A DNA stretch of 64,000 bases from Chrysogorgia sp. JL179-B06 (taxonomy: Eukaryota; Cnidaria; Anthozoa; Scleralcyonacea; Chrysogorgiidae), in the NCBI GenBank assembly GCA_035772405.1, contig JAYKKM010000350.1, forward strand, positions 1,488,001 to 1,552,000, written 5' to 3'. Every line of letters starts with the position of its first letter. Position 1 is the stretch's first letter. Position numbers and translations under genes: made by a program. Below are positions 39,561 through 51,160 of the stretch, piece after piece. The notes under the pieces were generated by a model. It was not told where the DNA came from and did no database searches. It saw nothing but the letters and a program-made list of their open reading frames with translations.

Positions 39561-41314
39561 CTTGGAGAAAATCACATAATTATATAATTTATTATGTTAT
39601 TTACAATTCCTAAATTAATTCAAGTAAAATGTGTAATAATAAAAATGGAACTAGAACAATTATATGCTGTACATACTATATAAGCATTATAAGTAAAATC
39701 AAGATTCTATAATATAATTTATGAGTGCGATTTTTTTATTAATAACGAGAACAAACGTTATTTCCAATTTTACATGGCACAAAATTTTACTACAAAAGTA
39801 GAAAAGTTGCCGTTTTGTCAGTATTATTATTATAAGTAATACAATGAGTTGAGGGAAATTAGCGACCAAATTTCCCTATGGCCAATGGATAATTTGTGGC
39901 AGTCCCAATGGCGCTAGCCTGACGGAGATTTACAAATCCTCCCAAGGCAAATTTTAATCGCTAATTTCCCAAACAGTCATATCACTTTGTAATACAGTAC
40001 TATCATCGCCAGGGAAAATTTTCAGAATCTTACTGATGGATGAGAAATTTAGAAGACAAAGGGGAAATTTGCTCTTGCATCAGCAATGGGGGAAATTCAT
40101 TGTTTAAACATCCTCAGAGAACAATCCTCAGAGAACAAAAAGGCCATGATGATATTTTAATATTAAATACCCCTAGTAAAAAAAATTAAGTTTAATATTG
40201 ATGGTTATATATGATTAAAATGTTATTAATCATAATCAAGCAATTAAAACAATTGTTTAAGAATATTATTTTCTAAAGGCCCTTTACACCTTATGTTTTG
40301 TGATCAAATTGACAGTACATACATATCAACACCAAAGCCACACTTCCCCTTTGTTTTGTTTCGCTTTCCACCTTACTTCGCTTTCCTTGCGTCATTTTCC
40401 TCCTGGTTTCGCTTTCCACCTGGCTTTGTTTTCCGACTTTCTTTGATTCCCCCCTGGCACTCGTTAGGCGTACCCAAAACCCCAACCCTTAAAACCACCA
40501 GCAGCTACGCAGGCTAATGCCATTATGACAATCGTATATGACAATGCACGCCAGAATGATAATCGTATATGATAAATCGTATTGTGTACTGTAGATGGGC
40601 TTTAACAGTGTTTTGAACTCAATGTAGTTATCTACAAAATCGTCTCACCAAAGGGCTGACAATATACCTCTGTTGACCACCCGGGCCAAAAATGGAAACG
40701 ACAGATTTGGTGGAGATTGGCTGGACAGCCAAGAACCTTGAAGCTCCTCCTGGGAAATGGTTGTGTTGCTTGCTTGCAACGTAGAGGGTTTAGTTCTACA
40801 AATGGAGTATCGTTTTCAGAAACACACCAGGTCTTTATCAGGAAACATCACTTTGTATATATCTGTTGAAGATAAACAATGTCATCATCGTCCAATATGC
40901 TTTCCTTATAAAGTGTTGGAAGGAACACGGCAATCAAATTATTCCAATCAATTGCATGAAGAGGCATCTTATAATCCATCAGCAAATATTCTAGAAAATT
41001 AGAAAACGTTCCATTTTCAGTTTGAACGGGGTGGGGTGTCCACACTGTTTTCCAGTGAAGCTATTATTTCGCCAAAAAAGGTGTTTTGGACAGTGAAATA
41101 CCACCAAAAAGCCTAGAGAGTTATCTTTCTCATCAATTGTAGTTCAATAGCTCTGTTGTTTGTATAACACTTCCAAGAATGCCATTATAACGTTCAAAAC
41201 TAAAACACCAGAAACTATCTATTGGGCCATAATCCAAAATGATATATATGACAGTGAAGTTGGTTGCTTTGTTTCCATAATATTAATAATAATAATAATG
41301 TCGTATTAGGAGCA
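39561..41314. other. Non-coding, AT-rich
   Basis: Long AT-rich stretch with short open frames lacking recognisable content. No RNA gene, transposon end or repeat that I can support. Confidence 0.5.
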
Positions 41315-41590
41315 TTATACAATAGTCTCAATGCTCTTACAACAATATATTCCTAATGTTATCAAAATATTCCAAATACAGCAGAGTACTATAAAAATTA
41401 GTACCAATCTTTTTGGACAACTTGGCAATTTTTGTCTAGTTTTGCACTTTTTAAGCTTTTTGGCACCCACAAAATTTTCATAATCAAACCCAGAATAGCC
41501 CTGCTTCTTGCCAAATGAACCTGGAAATTTCTTCATACATTTTGAACAATCAAGTTCTGCATTATCTCCTTTCAAACCAGGGCCGTACAT
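41315..41590 (-). pseudogene. Transposase_21-like (CACTA-type) fragment
   Basis: Reads MYGPGLKGDNAELDCSKCMK then FPGSFGKKQGYSGFDYENFV, which I recall as part of large transposase-like proteins (Transposase_21 context) in cnidarian genomes. Only about 60 residues match before the frame becomes hydrophobic and non-homologous. It ends next to a run of 16 G at 41594-41609. A scrap. Confidence 0.5.
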
Positions 41591-41593
41591 AGC

Positions 41594-41609
41594 GGGGGGG
41601 GGGGGGGGG
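41594..41609. repeat. Poly-G run of 16
   Basis: Sixteen consecutive G. Length is probably uncertain in any assembly. Just beyond, 41694-41745 has two copies of a short unit containing ATCTTACAAAAGGTACCTATA. 41746-42213 holds nothing else supported. Confidence 0.8.
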
Positions 41610-42213
41610 CAGCAGGGACGTAATTCTTAGTTTCATGTTCATCTAAACTAAACACGCTATACATGGGATAATACAGGCGATATTTCCACGTTAATATCTT
41701 ACAAAAGGTACCTATAGTAATATCTTACAAAAGGTACCTATATAGACTATAGTCCGTCACCTGAGTGGAAGTTACTGCTCACTCCTGGGGATCACGTAAA
41801 ACTACTTTAAAATGTTTACTAGAGACGCATTAACTGAAAAACCCATGATGGACAAAAATAATATATAGCTTTCCCTTTAAAATCGGCAATTATTTAATAC
41901 AGTCTTTAATCGCTGATGAAAAGGTAAATTCTCCTTACTGAAAAACAGATTTTTCACCGCTTGTTGATCAGATAATCAGTTCGTTGATCTTTTATGTATT
42001 CTTAAAGATAATGTAGTGTTTATTTAATACTTTTAATGTAACACTTTTGAAAATTTATACAAACTTCGAAATAAAAGTTGAAAAAACACTGAAAACTGTT
42101 ATTTACACATGCGAACTATTTCAACTATACGAATCAGTTCTGTTTACAAGCCATCATCATCTTTATCCTCATGATTATCATGCTCATCTTCATCGCAAGT
42201 CATATTGTCGCAT

Positions 42214-44684
42214 TTAAGCACACACATCAGTGCACTTGAGTCCTGCCTTCAAGCAACAACACGAGTCAATGGTACATGATTTCTTGCAAATACAAGACAA
42301 CATCTCAAGTACTTCTTCTGGAGCCGGTTTGCAACTCAACCATGTTATTTGTATATCTTCGTTAACCTCCCATCCGTGCCCATGAGGTGAAGGGATATCA
42401 GGTTGCGCAAAGGTTGATCGTCTCCAAATAGCTGCCTGATAGTTTGCACGCAGAATATGTAACTTCAGTGAAGATAGACAGGGAGGCAATTTCTCTGGCT
42501 CTACCTTTCCATCCTTAGCACAACTAAGCTCATAAGCTCATAACGCAACAAATCCACACTCTGGCCTTTCTTTCCATAAAGATCACAAACAAACTCTTCC
42601 ATTTCATCAATTAGATTGTCAGAAACATTCCACGAAACGCCAAGATCCTTAAACGCATCAACATATTTCCGACTGTTAGACAACAACTTCAGCGTTTTAT
42701 TCTTGCCTTTGCCTGCAAACGAAGAAACGGAGTCACAAAAGCGTGTATGCCAATGAAAGATCGCAGATAGTCTTGTTCGTGAATCCCAGGGCCAAGCTCT
42801 TTAAGAAGTTTCTGTAACATCAAGTGCAGCTGCAGAATCCGCGTTTTGGATCCTCTGCCCATCTTCATGTATCCTCTGTTGCTTAGGGCGTGGCTGTGGC
42901 TAAGAAGAAGAACCATGACATCTGTGTCATCAGCATGTACGATGAAAGGTCCTTGGCAATGCTTGGCATGAAGAATAATCCTTGTGTCTGCTTCTTCATG
43001 GTTGCAAGTTAACTCTGGAACTTGTTCTGTGGTGGTTGATGTCAACTTCCAGCACTGGTCCTCAAGAGTTACATACAAGGACTTACCTGCTAACTTAGCA
43101 AGATACTCATCTTTCTTCCATTGTGACACTAGAAATCTGACAATTTCTACTTTGTTAGAAGAGACTGACATGAACTTTTTCCAGGATTTGATCTGAAAGC
43201 CTGGCTGTAGATTTTTGTACGTTGTACCATCAGAGTGCTCCGCTTTAACCTTTCAGCATTTTTTATTGATATATCGTTGTAAACATCAAACACCACATCC
43301 ACTCCATTGCTTGGCGTATTGGTAACAGCATCCAAAACTCGATCGGCTAAAACCTTGAAAGTTGCACGAGTAGGTGGCTTGAATTTCTGTAGAAGAGCCA
43401 TTCCATCATAAATACTGCTTAAACTTTGTGGATAATTCTCTGCGATGGGAACACCCTTTTCTAACTGATGTAAGAGCTGTGATTTATCAGTCTTTCTAGG
43501 CAAACCATAAGCTGTTGCCAATGACCAAGGAAGAGGACCAAGTGGAAAGGTGTATACAATCTTCAAGTCAATCTTTCTGAACTGTCCCAAAAGAGCCATT
43601 CTTGCAAAGAGATTTCTATCCATTTTGAGAGGCAGCATAGCACTCTTAGTACTAATCTTGACAACTTTCTTCATATTTCTGAATGTATGAAGCTTTGATT
43701 TCTTCAGAGGATCAAAAACATCAAGGCTGGGCTTGGCGGAACAACGGTTGCTGATGAAGTCTTTACAAGCATTCGAGCCCACTTGATTTGCACTAAGAAG
43801 ATCATTACGAACAGTCGTTGTTGCTTGAATGCCACTCGCTAAGCTTATCAAGTCAGTCCCAATCCAAGGATTCGTAAATACACTCTGTAGAACATCAGTC
43901 GCTGATTCTACCGCTTCAATATCTTTCTTTATTCGAGCAGGCGCCGCCAATTCCTTGTGAACATAGCCTTGTGGTTTTATTGAAAGGTGTTCTCTCAGTA
44001 GTTTTCTAAAGTTTCCTCTACGCGATGCATTCAAGACCCATCTCTGTGTTGCTGAAAAGTTGGTGCTAAATCCTATACACCCTCCACCTGTCTTGCAGTC
44101 TCTGTTGATCGTGTTCTCTATAGTCTTGTCTGCTTCATTTGCTCCAAATGGATTTGAGCTACTCATCTGAACAGAAAACTGTCGTCAATGAAAGCATGGT
44201 AGACCTCAGGCATAGAAAACGGTAAGATGCGCATATCGTTAAGGAAGGGAATCGTGTACCTAGCATAGTTCTGACGATCGTAGGCAAATGACCAAGGAAT
44301 AACTTCTTTGATACATGAAAGGTAAAGCTCCCAGTCTCCAGTACGAGTTGCATAAACCAGATTAAATACAATTTCGCACAGTTCTAGGTAAGAAATCCAA
44401 AACTTAACTAGATCACAGCCGTTATCCTTCATTTCGACAAAGAAATTGTTGAAAAGTGCATACCAATCTTTGAACTCGTCACTCATGAGCGCAGCTTCAT
44501 AATACTCTTGATTCAAATTTAACTTCAAATCTTCCATTGCATTTGTGTGCCTCTCCATAGTGGCTACGCATTCATCTTGCACAGATGTTTCAAATGTTTC
44601 TATTAACAACTTCATGAATGCTTCATAACAAATCTTGTGCATACGGATGGCCCTGTTGTAATTTTTGCCATTAAGAACACTGTC
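42214..44684 (-). pseudogene. Large 'EEADT' family gene, 3' part
   Basis: Continuation of 49041-51160 beyond a gypsy insertion: the frame ...EGSIDS at 49046 resumes as VLNGKNYNRAIRMHKICYEA at about 44680. Blocks follow in shifted frames: 44163-44684, 43147-44166 (SSNPFGANEADKTIENTINR, CIGFSTNFSATQRWVLNA), 42689-43171 (LTCNHEEADTRIILHAKH, then VHADDTDVMVLLLSHSHA), 42501-42686 (YVDAFKDLGVSWNVSDNLID) and 42214-42489 (PPCLSSLKLHILRANYQAAI, SPHGHGWE, GLKCTDVC). The EEADT and DTDV acidic pair resembles PIN/FEN-type nuclease motifs (inference). Four frame breaks imply a pseudogene. I recall many copies in corals and other invertebrates; function unknown. Confidence 0.7.
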
Positions 44685-44787
44685 TGTAGTGTTACCCAAT
44701 TAGATATCCCAATATTTATGACGTCATCAAGCCTGTATATAAAACTAACATAGAATATAATAAAAGCCTCTTTCCGACATTACCACA
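44685..44787 (+). repeat. 5' LTR (103 bp), second gypsy element
   Basis: TGTAGTGTTACCC...TTACCACA, identical to 48938-49040. Very short for an LTR. Confidence 0.95.
44719..44765 (+). promoter_or_regulatory. CRE-like site, TATA box and poly(A) signal in LTR
   Basis: TGACGTCA (44719-44726) is a perfect consensus CRE/ATF palindrome. TATATAAAA (44736-44744) follows ten bases later and AATAAAA (44759-44765) 15 bases after that. The same set lies in the 3' LTR. The binding of a CREB/ATF-type factor is inference from the motif. Confidence 0.75.
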
Positions 44788-44919
44788 TGGTGGCAGCAGT
44801 GGAATCGAGCAGTAGCGCAAAAACAATAAAATAAGAATAATAAGATCGGAACGAAAAACAAACAAACAGCGTGTCAGACACAGATAACTAGATAGTTATC
44901 GAAGATAGTATTCATCAAA

Positions 44920-47715
44920 ATGTCAGAGGAAGAAACAAACGAAGGAACGCAGCCGCAGGTGCGAAGCTTCACAACGTATCAAATTACACCTCCATTAAAA
45001 TTTTCCGTTAAATCGACGGAGTGGACCAGATGGATTCGTCGGTTCGAGCGATTCAGAATAGCCACCGAACTAGACAAGAAAGAGGAAGAAAAACAAGTAA
45101 ACGCGCTCATCTGCACTATGGGAGACGATGCAGATGACATTATAACATCGTTTGGTCTGAGTCATGAAGAGATGAAAAGCTACGAAACAGTCAAAAACAA
45201 GTTCGAAAACCATTTCGTCGCCAAAAGAAACGTTATATTCGAACGAGCAAAGTTCAACGTTCGGGTGCAAAACGAAAGAGAACCAGTTGAAAGTTTCGTC
45301 ACCGACTTGCATTGTCTCGCCAAACACTGCGAATTTGGCGCACTTAATGATCAGCTCATACGAGATTGTATTGTCGTTGGACTAAAAAACAAGAAACTAT
45401 CTGAGAAGCTACAACTCGATCCAAACCTAACCTTAGCAAAAGCGATGGCTCAAGCTCGACAAAGCGAGGAAGTTAAGAAGCAACAAAGCGTCATTCACAG
45501 TGTGCAGTCGACCGGAAACGAGGAGCATAACATTGACAATATAAATAGAACACAACAACGTGGGAAATTCACCAACAGAAAACAAAGCAACGATTTCGAC
45601 AGAAATAAATGTACGCGATGCCTAGGACCAGGGCATCCAAGGCAAAAGTGCCCAGCCGTCGAATCTACATGCAACAAATGCTCCAAAAAGGGACATTGGG
45701 CCAAAGCGTGTCGAAGTAAAGATATTAAACAACAGCCTCAGCACCGCAACAAACAAGTTCACGAAGTTTCTCGCCAGGAAAGTTCATCGGAAGAAGACGC
45801 GTACTTCTTGGGAGAAATCGTAAATCTCGACACAGTGAACAACTCCTCCAACAACCCGTGGACCGTACAGATCGACGTAAATAATACAGCCATTTCATTT
45901 ACGATTGATAGCGGCGCAGACGTCACTGTGATACCTTTCACAATTTATCAAAAGGTCAAATTACAGCAAACCCTCAAACCCACTCGGAAAGTGCTTATGG
46001 GTCCGTGCAACCACAAGATGGACTGCTTAGGAACATTCACTACACAGCTACGACATGATAACAACACAATTACTGAGGAAATATTCGTCGTCAAGGGATT
46101 AGAAAGATCGTTGCTAGGACGACGGGCAGCTCAAAGTCTCAAGTTAATTAACTGTGTTGACTCTCTCAAAAGCAACATAACGAAGGCAAGTGTCGAAGAA
46201 AAGTATCCAAACCTTTTGATCGGTCTTGGAAAGATCAAAGATCAACTGTACGACATCAAGATTCAGAAAGATGCAATACCTTTCGCGATCACCGTTCCTA
46301 GACAAGTTCCAATACCACTGTATAAAGAAACCGAACTTGAATTACAAAGAATGCAACATAACGGAGTAATCTCTCGAGTCGATGAACCGACCGAATGGTG
46401 TGCCCCGATGGTCGTAACGCCAAAAAGCAACGGTAAAGTCAGAGTGTGTGTAGACCTGACAAAGTTAAACCAGTTCGTTCAACGCGAGAACCATCCACTG
46501 CCAAAGACAGACACCATATTGGGAAAACTTGCAGGAGCTCAACATTTTTCAAGATTAGATGCCAACTCTGGATTCTGGCAAATCAAGCTATCTGAGAGAT
46601 CAAGAAATCTAACAACATTTATTACACCCTGGGGACGATACCGTTTTAACGTCCTTCCTTTTGGAATTAGCTCGGGGTCAGAAAAGTTCCAGAAATGCAT
46701 GAGCCAAATCCTCGAAGGCTTAGACGGTGTGGTATGCAACATTGACGATGTTCTAATTCATGGCTCAACCCAAGAGGAACACAACAAAAGATTGGACGCA
46801 GTACTGCAACGACTCAGCAACGCCAACGTGACACTTAATAGCGAAAAGTTTGTTTTCAACGTTTCAAGTGTGAAATTTCTTGGCCAAATCGTTGGAGTAA
46901 ATGGCATCACACCAGATCCAGAAAAAGTCCAAGCAATTGTAAACATGCCACCACCAACCAATCTGCATGAAGTTCGATCCTTTTTAGGAATGGTCAACCA
47001 ATTCAGCAAGTTTACAACCAACCTAGCCGAGCTAACCAAACCCATTCGAGATCTCTTAGTGAAGAATACAACATGGATGTGGGGGACTCCACAGCAACAA
47101 GCTTTTGAAAAAGTCAAGAGAGGCCTGACAACAGCACCAGTGCTAGCTTTATATGACGCAAATAAAGAGGCAAAGATTGCAGCAGATGCATCCTCATATG
47201 GCCTTGGAGCTGTCCTCCTACAAGAAGAAACTAAAGACAACTGGAAACCAGTATCCTTCATGTCCAGAGCAATGACAGCTACAGAATCCAAATATGCCCA
47301 GATAGAAAAGGAAACCTTAGCCGTCACATGGGCTTGTGAACATTCAAGCAATTACATCAATGGCAAATTCATAACCATTGAAACTGATCACAAACCACTG
47401 GTACCTCTGCTAACCAAACATACTATAGACAAATTACCACCGAGATTACAACGCTACAAGATGAGATTAATGAGATTTGGCATTAAGGACGTTCATCACG
47501 TACCTGGAAAATTACACTACACAGCTGATACCCTGTCAAGAAAACTAGCAAAGCAACCATCAGCCCAACCAACCATCAATGAAGATGAAATGAATATGCA
47601 TGTTTCAAGTGTAATCAATGTAATCCTTACCAGTATCAGATCCCAAGTTGAGAGAAATCCAACAAGCGCAAGAGCAAGACGAAGTATGCCAGCAGATAAA
47701 GAAGTACTGTTCTGA
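44920..47715 (+). CDS. Gag-protease-RT-RNase H polyprotein
   Basis: 931 residues in one frame. Gag region (WTRWIRRFERFRIATELD, later LTLAKAMAQARQSEEVKK), two zinc knuckles (CTRCLGPGHPRQKC, CNKCSKKGHWAKAC, about residues 230-270), protease FTIDSGADVTVIP (about 328-340), RT (WCAPMVVTPKSNGKVRVCVD, FSRLDANSGFWQIKLSE, GVVCNIDDVLIHG, about 490-615) with NIDD instead of the usual YxDD, and RNase H (KIAADASSYGLGAVLLQEE, IETDHKPLV). It makes the structural and reverse-transcribing proteins. Gag and pol are fused in one frame, with no stop between them. The frame ends in unrelated sequence because of a shift near 47640. Confidence 0.95.
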   Translation: MSEEETNEGTQPQVRSFTTYQITPPLKFSVKSTEWTRWIRRFERFRIATELDKKEEEKQVNALICTMGDDADDIITSFGLSHEEMKSYETVKNKFENHFVAKRNVIFERAKFNVRVQNEREPVESFVTDLHCLAKHCEFGALNDQLIRDCIVVGLKNKKLSEKLQLDPNLTLAKAMAQARQSEEVKKQQSVIHSVQSTGNEEHNIDNINRTQQRGKFTNRKQSNDFDRNKCTRCLGPGHPRQKCPAVESTCNKCSKKGHWAKACRSKDIKQQPQHRNKQVHEVSRQESSSEEDAYFLGEIVNLDTVNNSSNNPWTVQIDVNNTAISFTIDSGADVTVIPFTIYQKVKLQQTLKPTRKVLMGPCNHKMDCLGTFTTQLRHDNNTITEEIFVVKGLERSLLGRRAAQSLKLINCVDSLKSNITKASVEEKYPNLLIGLGKIKDQLYDIKIQKDAIPFAITVPRQVPIPLYKETELELQRMQHNGVISRVDEPTEWCAPMVVTPKSNGKVRVCVDLTKLNQFVQRENHPLPKTDTILGKLAGAQHFSRLDANSGFWQIKLSERSRNLTTFITPWGRYRFNVLPFGISSGSEKFQKCMSQILEGLDGVVCNIDDVLIHGSTQEEHNKRLDAVLQRLSNANVTLNSEKFVFNVSSVKFLGQIVGVNGITPDPEKVQAIVNMPPPTNLHEVRSFLGMVNQFSKFTTNLAELTKPIRDLLVKNTTWMWGTPQQQAFEKVKRGLTTAPVLALYDANKEAKIAADASSYGLGAVLLQEETKDNWKPVSFMSRAMTATESKYAQIEKETLAVTWACEHSSNYINGKFITIETDHKPLVPLLTKHTIDKLPPRLQRYKMRLMRFGIKDVHHVPGKLHYTADTLSRKLAKQPSAQPTINEDEMNMHVSSVINVILTSIRSQVERNPTSARARRSMPADKEVLF

Positions 47716-48860
47716 AAAATGGCCAGAGAAACACCAAGTTGGCAGTGCCATAAAGCCATATTGGTCAGTACGTGCAGAAATAACCATCACACAAGACATC
47801 ATGCTGAAAGGAACAAGACTAGTAATTCCATGTCGCCTCCAACACCAAGTCCTAGATCGAATACATGAAGGACATCAAGGTATCAACAAATGCCGGGAAA
47901 GAGCAAAGATATCTGTATGGTGGCCAGGCCTCAGCAAACAAATCAAAGATATGGTGGAAAACTGCAAGACATGTAGCAAGCACAGACAACAGCATCCAGA
48001 ACCATTGATGCCAACACCACTCCCAACACGACCATGGCAACTGATTGCAACAGACCTTTTTATTTTGGAAAAGGTTACTTACCTACTTGTTGTAGACTAC
48101 TATTGCCGCTACGTTGAGGTTGTAGCACTGTCAAAAAGTACAACTTCACCTACAATCATCCGAGCACTGAAAGCAATCTATGCCAGACATGGTGTACCAG
48201 ATGAGGTACGTTCAGATAATGGACCTCAATATCAAAGTGAAGAATTTGCCCAATTTGCAAAGGAATGGGGGATTCAAGCACAACACCAGTAGTCCCCATT
48301 ACCCTCAAGCGAACGGAGAGGTTGAACGAGCGGTAAAGATGGTGAAAGACATTTTAAAGAAGGAAAATCATCCAGCAAAGGCACTGTTAGCATACAGATC
48401 CACACCATTATCAAGTGGATATTCGCCTGTAGAACTCCTCATGGGAAGAAAGATCAAGGCAACAATACCCATCATGCCAAAACATCTAGTCCCCAAATTG
48501 CCAGACTATGAACACTTCAAAGAAAAAGAAGAAGGATACAGATCAAAGCAGAAGAATAACTTTGATAACTGCCACAAAGCACACTCTTTGGAACCTCTAC
48601 CATCAGGTGCAACAGTGTATATTACAGACATGCATTGTACAGGCACAGTTATCAAGCCATCCACAAAACCAAGATCATATCTAGTGGACACATCTACAAA
48701 AGTCGTTAGACGTAACCGAGTACAACTACGCAACATCCCGAAGGACATTGACAACAAGCAAGACATACAAGAAAGAACACCATCACCAAATGTAAATAGT
48801 AGACCAAGAAGAATCAAGAAACTATCATTAAAAGCAACAGAAAATCTTGGACTAAAATAA
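47648..48860 (+). pseudogene. Integrase of the second gypsy element (two frames)
   Basis: Block one (47648-48292) reads LREIQQAQEQDEVCQQIKKY, an HHCC-type finger (HEGHQGINKCRERAK, CKTCSKH), LIATDLFILEKVTYLLVVDY (first Asp) and VRSDNGPQYQSEEF (second Asp). Block two (48180-48860) reads SSPHYPQANGEVERAVKMVK (Glu) and a basic C-terminus. The shift between blocks is at a GGGGG run near 48265, the shift from gag-pol near 47640. One-base indels at homopolymers may be sequencing artefacts; if so the element could be complete. Otherwise integrase is dead. Confidence 0.9.
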
Positions 48861-48937
48861 CTTTCAAAATAAGTTAGAGACAAATGACTGATAGAATAAT
48901 TTGATATTTTGTTGATGACATCTCAAAGAAAGGGAGA

Positions 48938-49040
48938 TGTAGTGTTACCCAATTAGATATCCCAATATTTATGACGTCATCAAGCCTGTATATAAAACTA
49001 ACATAGAATATAATAAAAGCCTCTTTCCGACATTACCACA
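48938..49040 (+). repeat. 3' LTR (103 bp), second gypsy element
   Basis: Identical to 44685-44787; followed by CTGTC. Confidence 0.95.
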
Positions 49041-51160
49041 CTGTCGATCGAACCTTCTGCAACTACGTCACTTTGAACAGCAAGTTCCCGTAAACCAGCA
49101 TCACCAAACCGTAATCCCATCACACCAAACAACATCATCAACAAATGGAACCCACCTAACATAATTATCAAGTTCTTGAATAAATCCCTGCGCTTCCAAT
49201 ACACCTCCATCGCTTTGGCATAAAACGCCTGATAAAAAACACATGCAACAGCTTTTAGTTGCAACCTGTCCCTTATTTCACAACCCCTACACAAAACTTC
49301 AAATGCTGTTTTTCTGTCTGTAGCCGGTGAATCAATCGTATCCAAATAGGAAATTAGGCTCTCGACCACAACCACTTCGTCTCTCACAATAATGTTAAAG
49401 CCAGTCCATCCAGGAACCAAAAGTGCTGGATGTGTCTTTATCTTTCTTACTTCTAACCAGATAAGGTATTTCTTGCGCTATATGTCACTCCTTTCAGCGT
49501 AATTGGTACTAGTATGCAGATCCTTGACATGCTGAAGCTCGCCTGGACCCACACGTTTTCCTCCATAGTATTCGGGTATCTCTCTTGATATTACATCTTC
49601 AGGCAAGGTTCTATGACATTTTCTCTTCACTGGCAATTCACCTTCTTCTGTATCATCAACTCCAAGCTCAGCGGCTTTTCTCTTCGTCACCAGGATTGAG
49701 TTCACTCTGTGAGAGGTTCCAGCACCAGTTAGAGTGCTTTCTAAATTATCAATATTATCAGCTATCATAAGCGAAATGCACGAGTTGTTGCCCTCTTTCA
49801 AAACTTCATCTGGAATAATAACCCTCTTCTCTGTTTGCTGATTTATTATCTGCAAAGCATATTCTGTTTCAACCTCTTCTATCAGATTATACCCGATTCC
49901 ATGACCATACTGATTAATACATTTTATGACTTCGGTGTTATTGCACAGTGACTTAACAACAGCGGGGAAAAGAACACTCTTGGGAGTTTTAATTTTGCCA
50001 TTGGACGCACAGTACACAATGTCTTGACAAAGCGAGTTTTTCAGTCGCAACACTCTTTGACTTCCACTGCGATCACCATCCACATTTTCACCAGAGAGTA
50101 GCACTTGATAAAACACGTCTAAAAGACAAGGAATATACCTAGAAATCTTATTTGGAAGGAGATCGTCACTTTTAGGTGGCCATGACATTTGAGGCGACAG
50201 CTTCGTTACTTTCTGATGTAATACTTTAGCAACTTTAATAACAGCCTTTTCTTCATCATTATGAAGACTATGCATGGAATCTAGTTCGCGCTGAATTTTA
50301 TAGTTTTCGCAAATGACATCTTCTATCTTCAGAGTGTGAGGATAAGCCAGTACCTTGTTGCTTGATGGATATGCAAACTGTATTTCATCTTTGAATCTGG
50401 TAGAAAGTTTGCGTGAAAGATTCTTGTAACTAGACTCTGGAATTTCAACTCCCAATTTATCACCTTCATCAGACATGACTTGCTTTATCACTTTCACATC
50501 TACCGTTCTCGGAGACTCAATTACGTCAACCCAAAATGAAAATACCGCTTGATAGATCTTATCTAGAGCGCTTTCGCTATCTTCGGTCACAGATTGACAT
50601 TTGTAAGAAATACGTACGAAAGCTTTGTAGCATGACGGATGATATTTTGCTTCACTAGAAATAAGATCTTTCGAACATAATAACATGACTTCTTTCGCAA
50701 CATCGGTAAGCTCTGAACATGATTGAATATGCTGTTCGGCACAGCTTCGTACAGTTTCATCGGATTTAAACTCCATACAGCTGCTAGTTTTTTCTCTTGT
50801 TGTTCTGGATTTATACTTGTTCTTCTTGCAAAATATGCAATGGTTCGGGAGAACTGTTGAACATGTTGATGAAACATCTCTCAAACTTCTTCTCAACTGT
50901 GACTAACCTAACTCTACTGAACGTGATTCCAGAAGCTTAGAAATATCCTTTTTGTGTGTAAAAATTGATCTGCAAGATCTGTGGTATTTCACTGGAACTT
51001 CTGGGCAGCCATTATCCCCAAGCTTCAAGCCAAGTATTCTGTGATGATCTCTGATGCGAGCTGCTTCATGAAGTGTTTTCCATGATTTAATATCTCGACA
51101 CTCACTCAAATCCGAATCGACCTTATCACATATGCATCTGTGAATTAAAATTTCAGCCAT
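49041..51160 (-). pseudogene. Large 'EEADT' family gene, 5' part
   Basis: From ATG 51160 a single frame runs to the gypsy insertion with only two in-frame stops (TAG at 50903-50905 and TAG at 49478-49480). The N-terminal part has two Cys/His modules (PVKYHRSCRSIFTHKK; CIFCKKNKYKS with YHPSCYKAFV) that look like zinc-binding modules typical of this family. Later come INQYGHGIGYNLIEEVETEY and IADNIDNLESTLTGAGTSHR, then EYYGGKRVG. The last block (49046-49420) joins in frame to 44684 beyond the insertion. Uncharacterised; I recall a long protein family with this layout in cnidarians and other animals. Whether the TAGs are real or hide introns is open. Confidence 0.7.

Larger units (their letters stand above)
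44685..49040 (+). mobile_element. Young Ty3/gypsy element with 103-bp LTRs
   Basis: 4,356 bp bounded by two identical 103-bp LTRs and a 5-bp CTGTC duplication (44680-44684, 49041-49045). A primer-binding-like TGGTGGCAGCAGTGG starts right after the 5' LTR (44788) and a purine tract AAAGAAAGGGAGA precedes the 3' LTR. A long gag-pol frame starts at 44920; integrase is shifted into two other frames. LTR identity argues for very recent insertion. It landed in the minus-strand 'EEADT' gene. Confidence 0.96.

Noticed and set aside
41594..41609. Poly-G run as a G-quadruplex regulatory site
   Set aside because: A single homopolymer next to a transposase scrap; length is likely unreliable and no gene is nearby.
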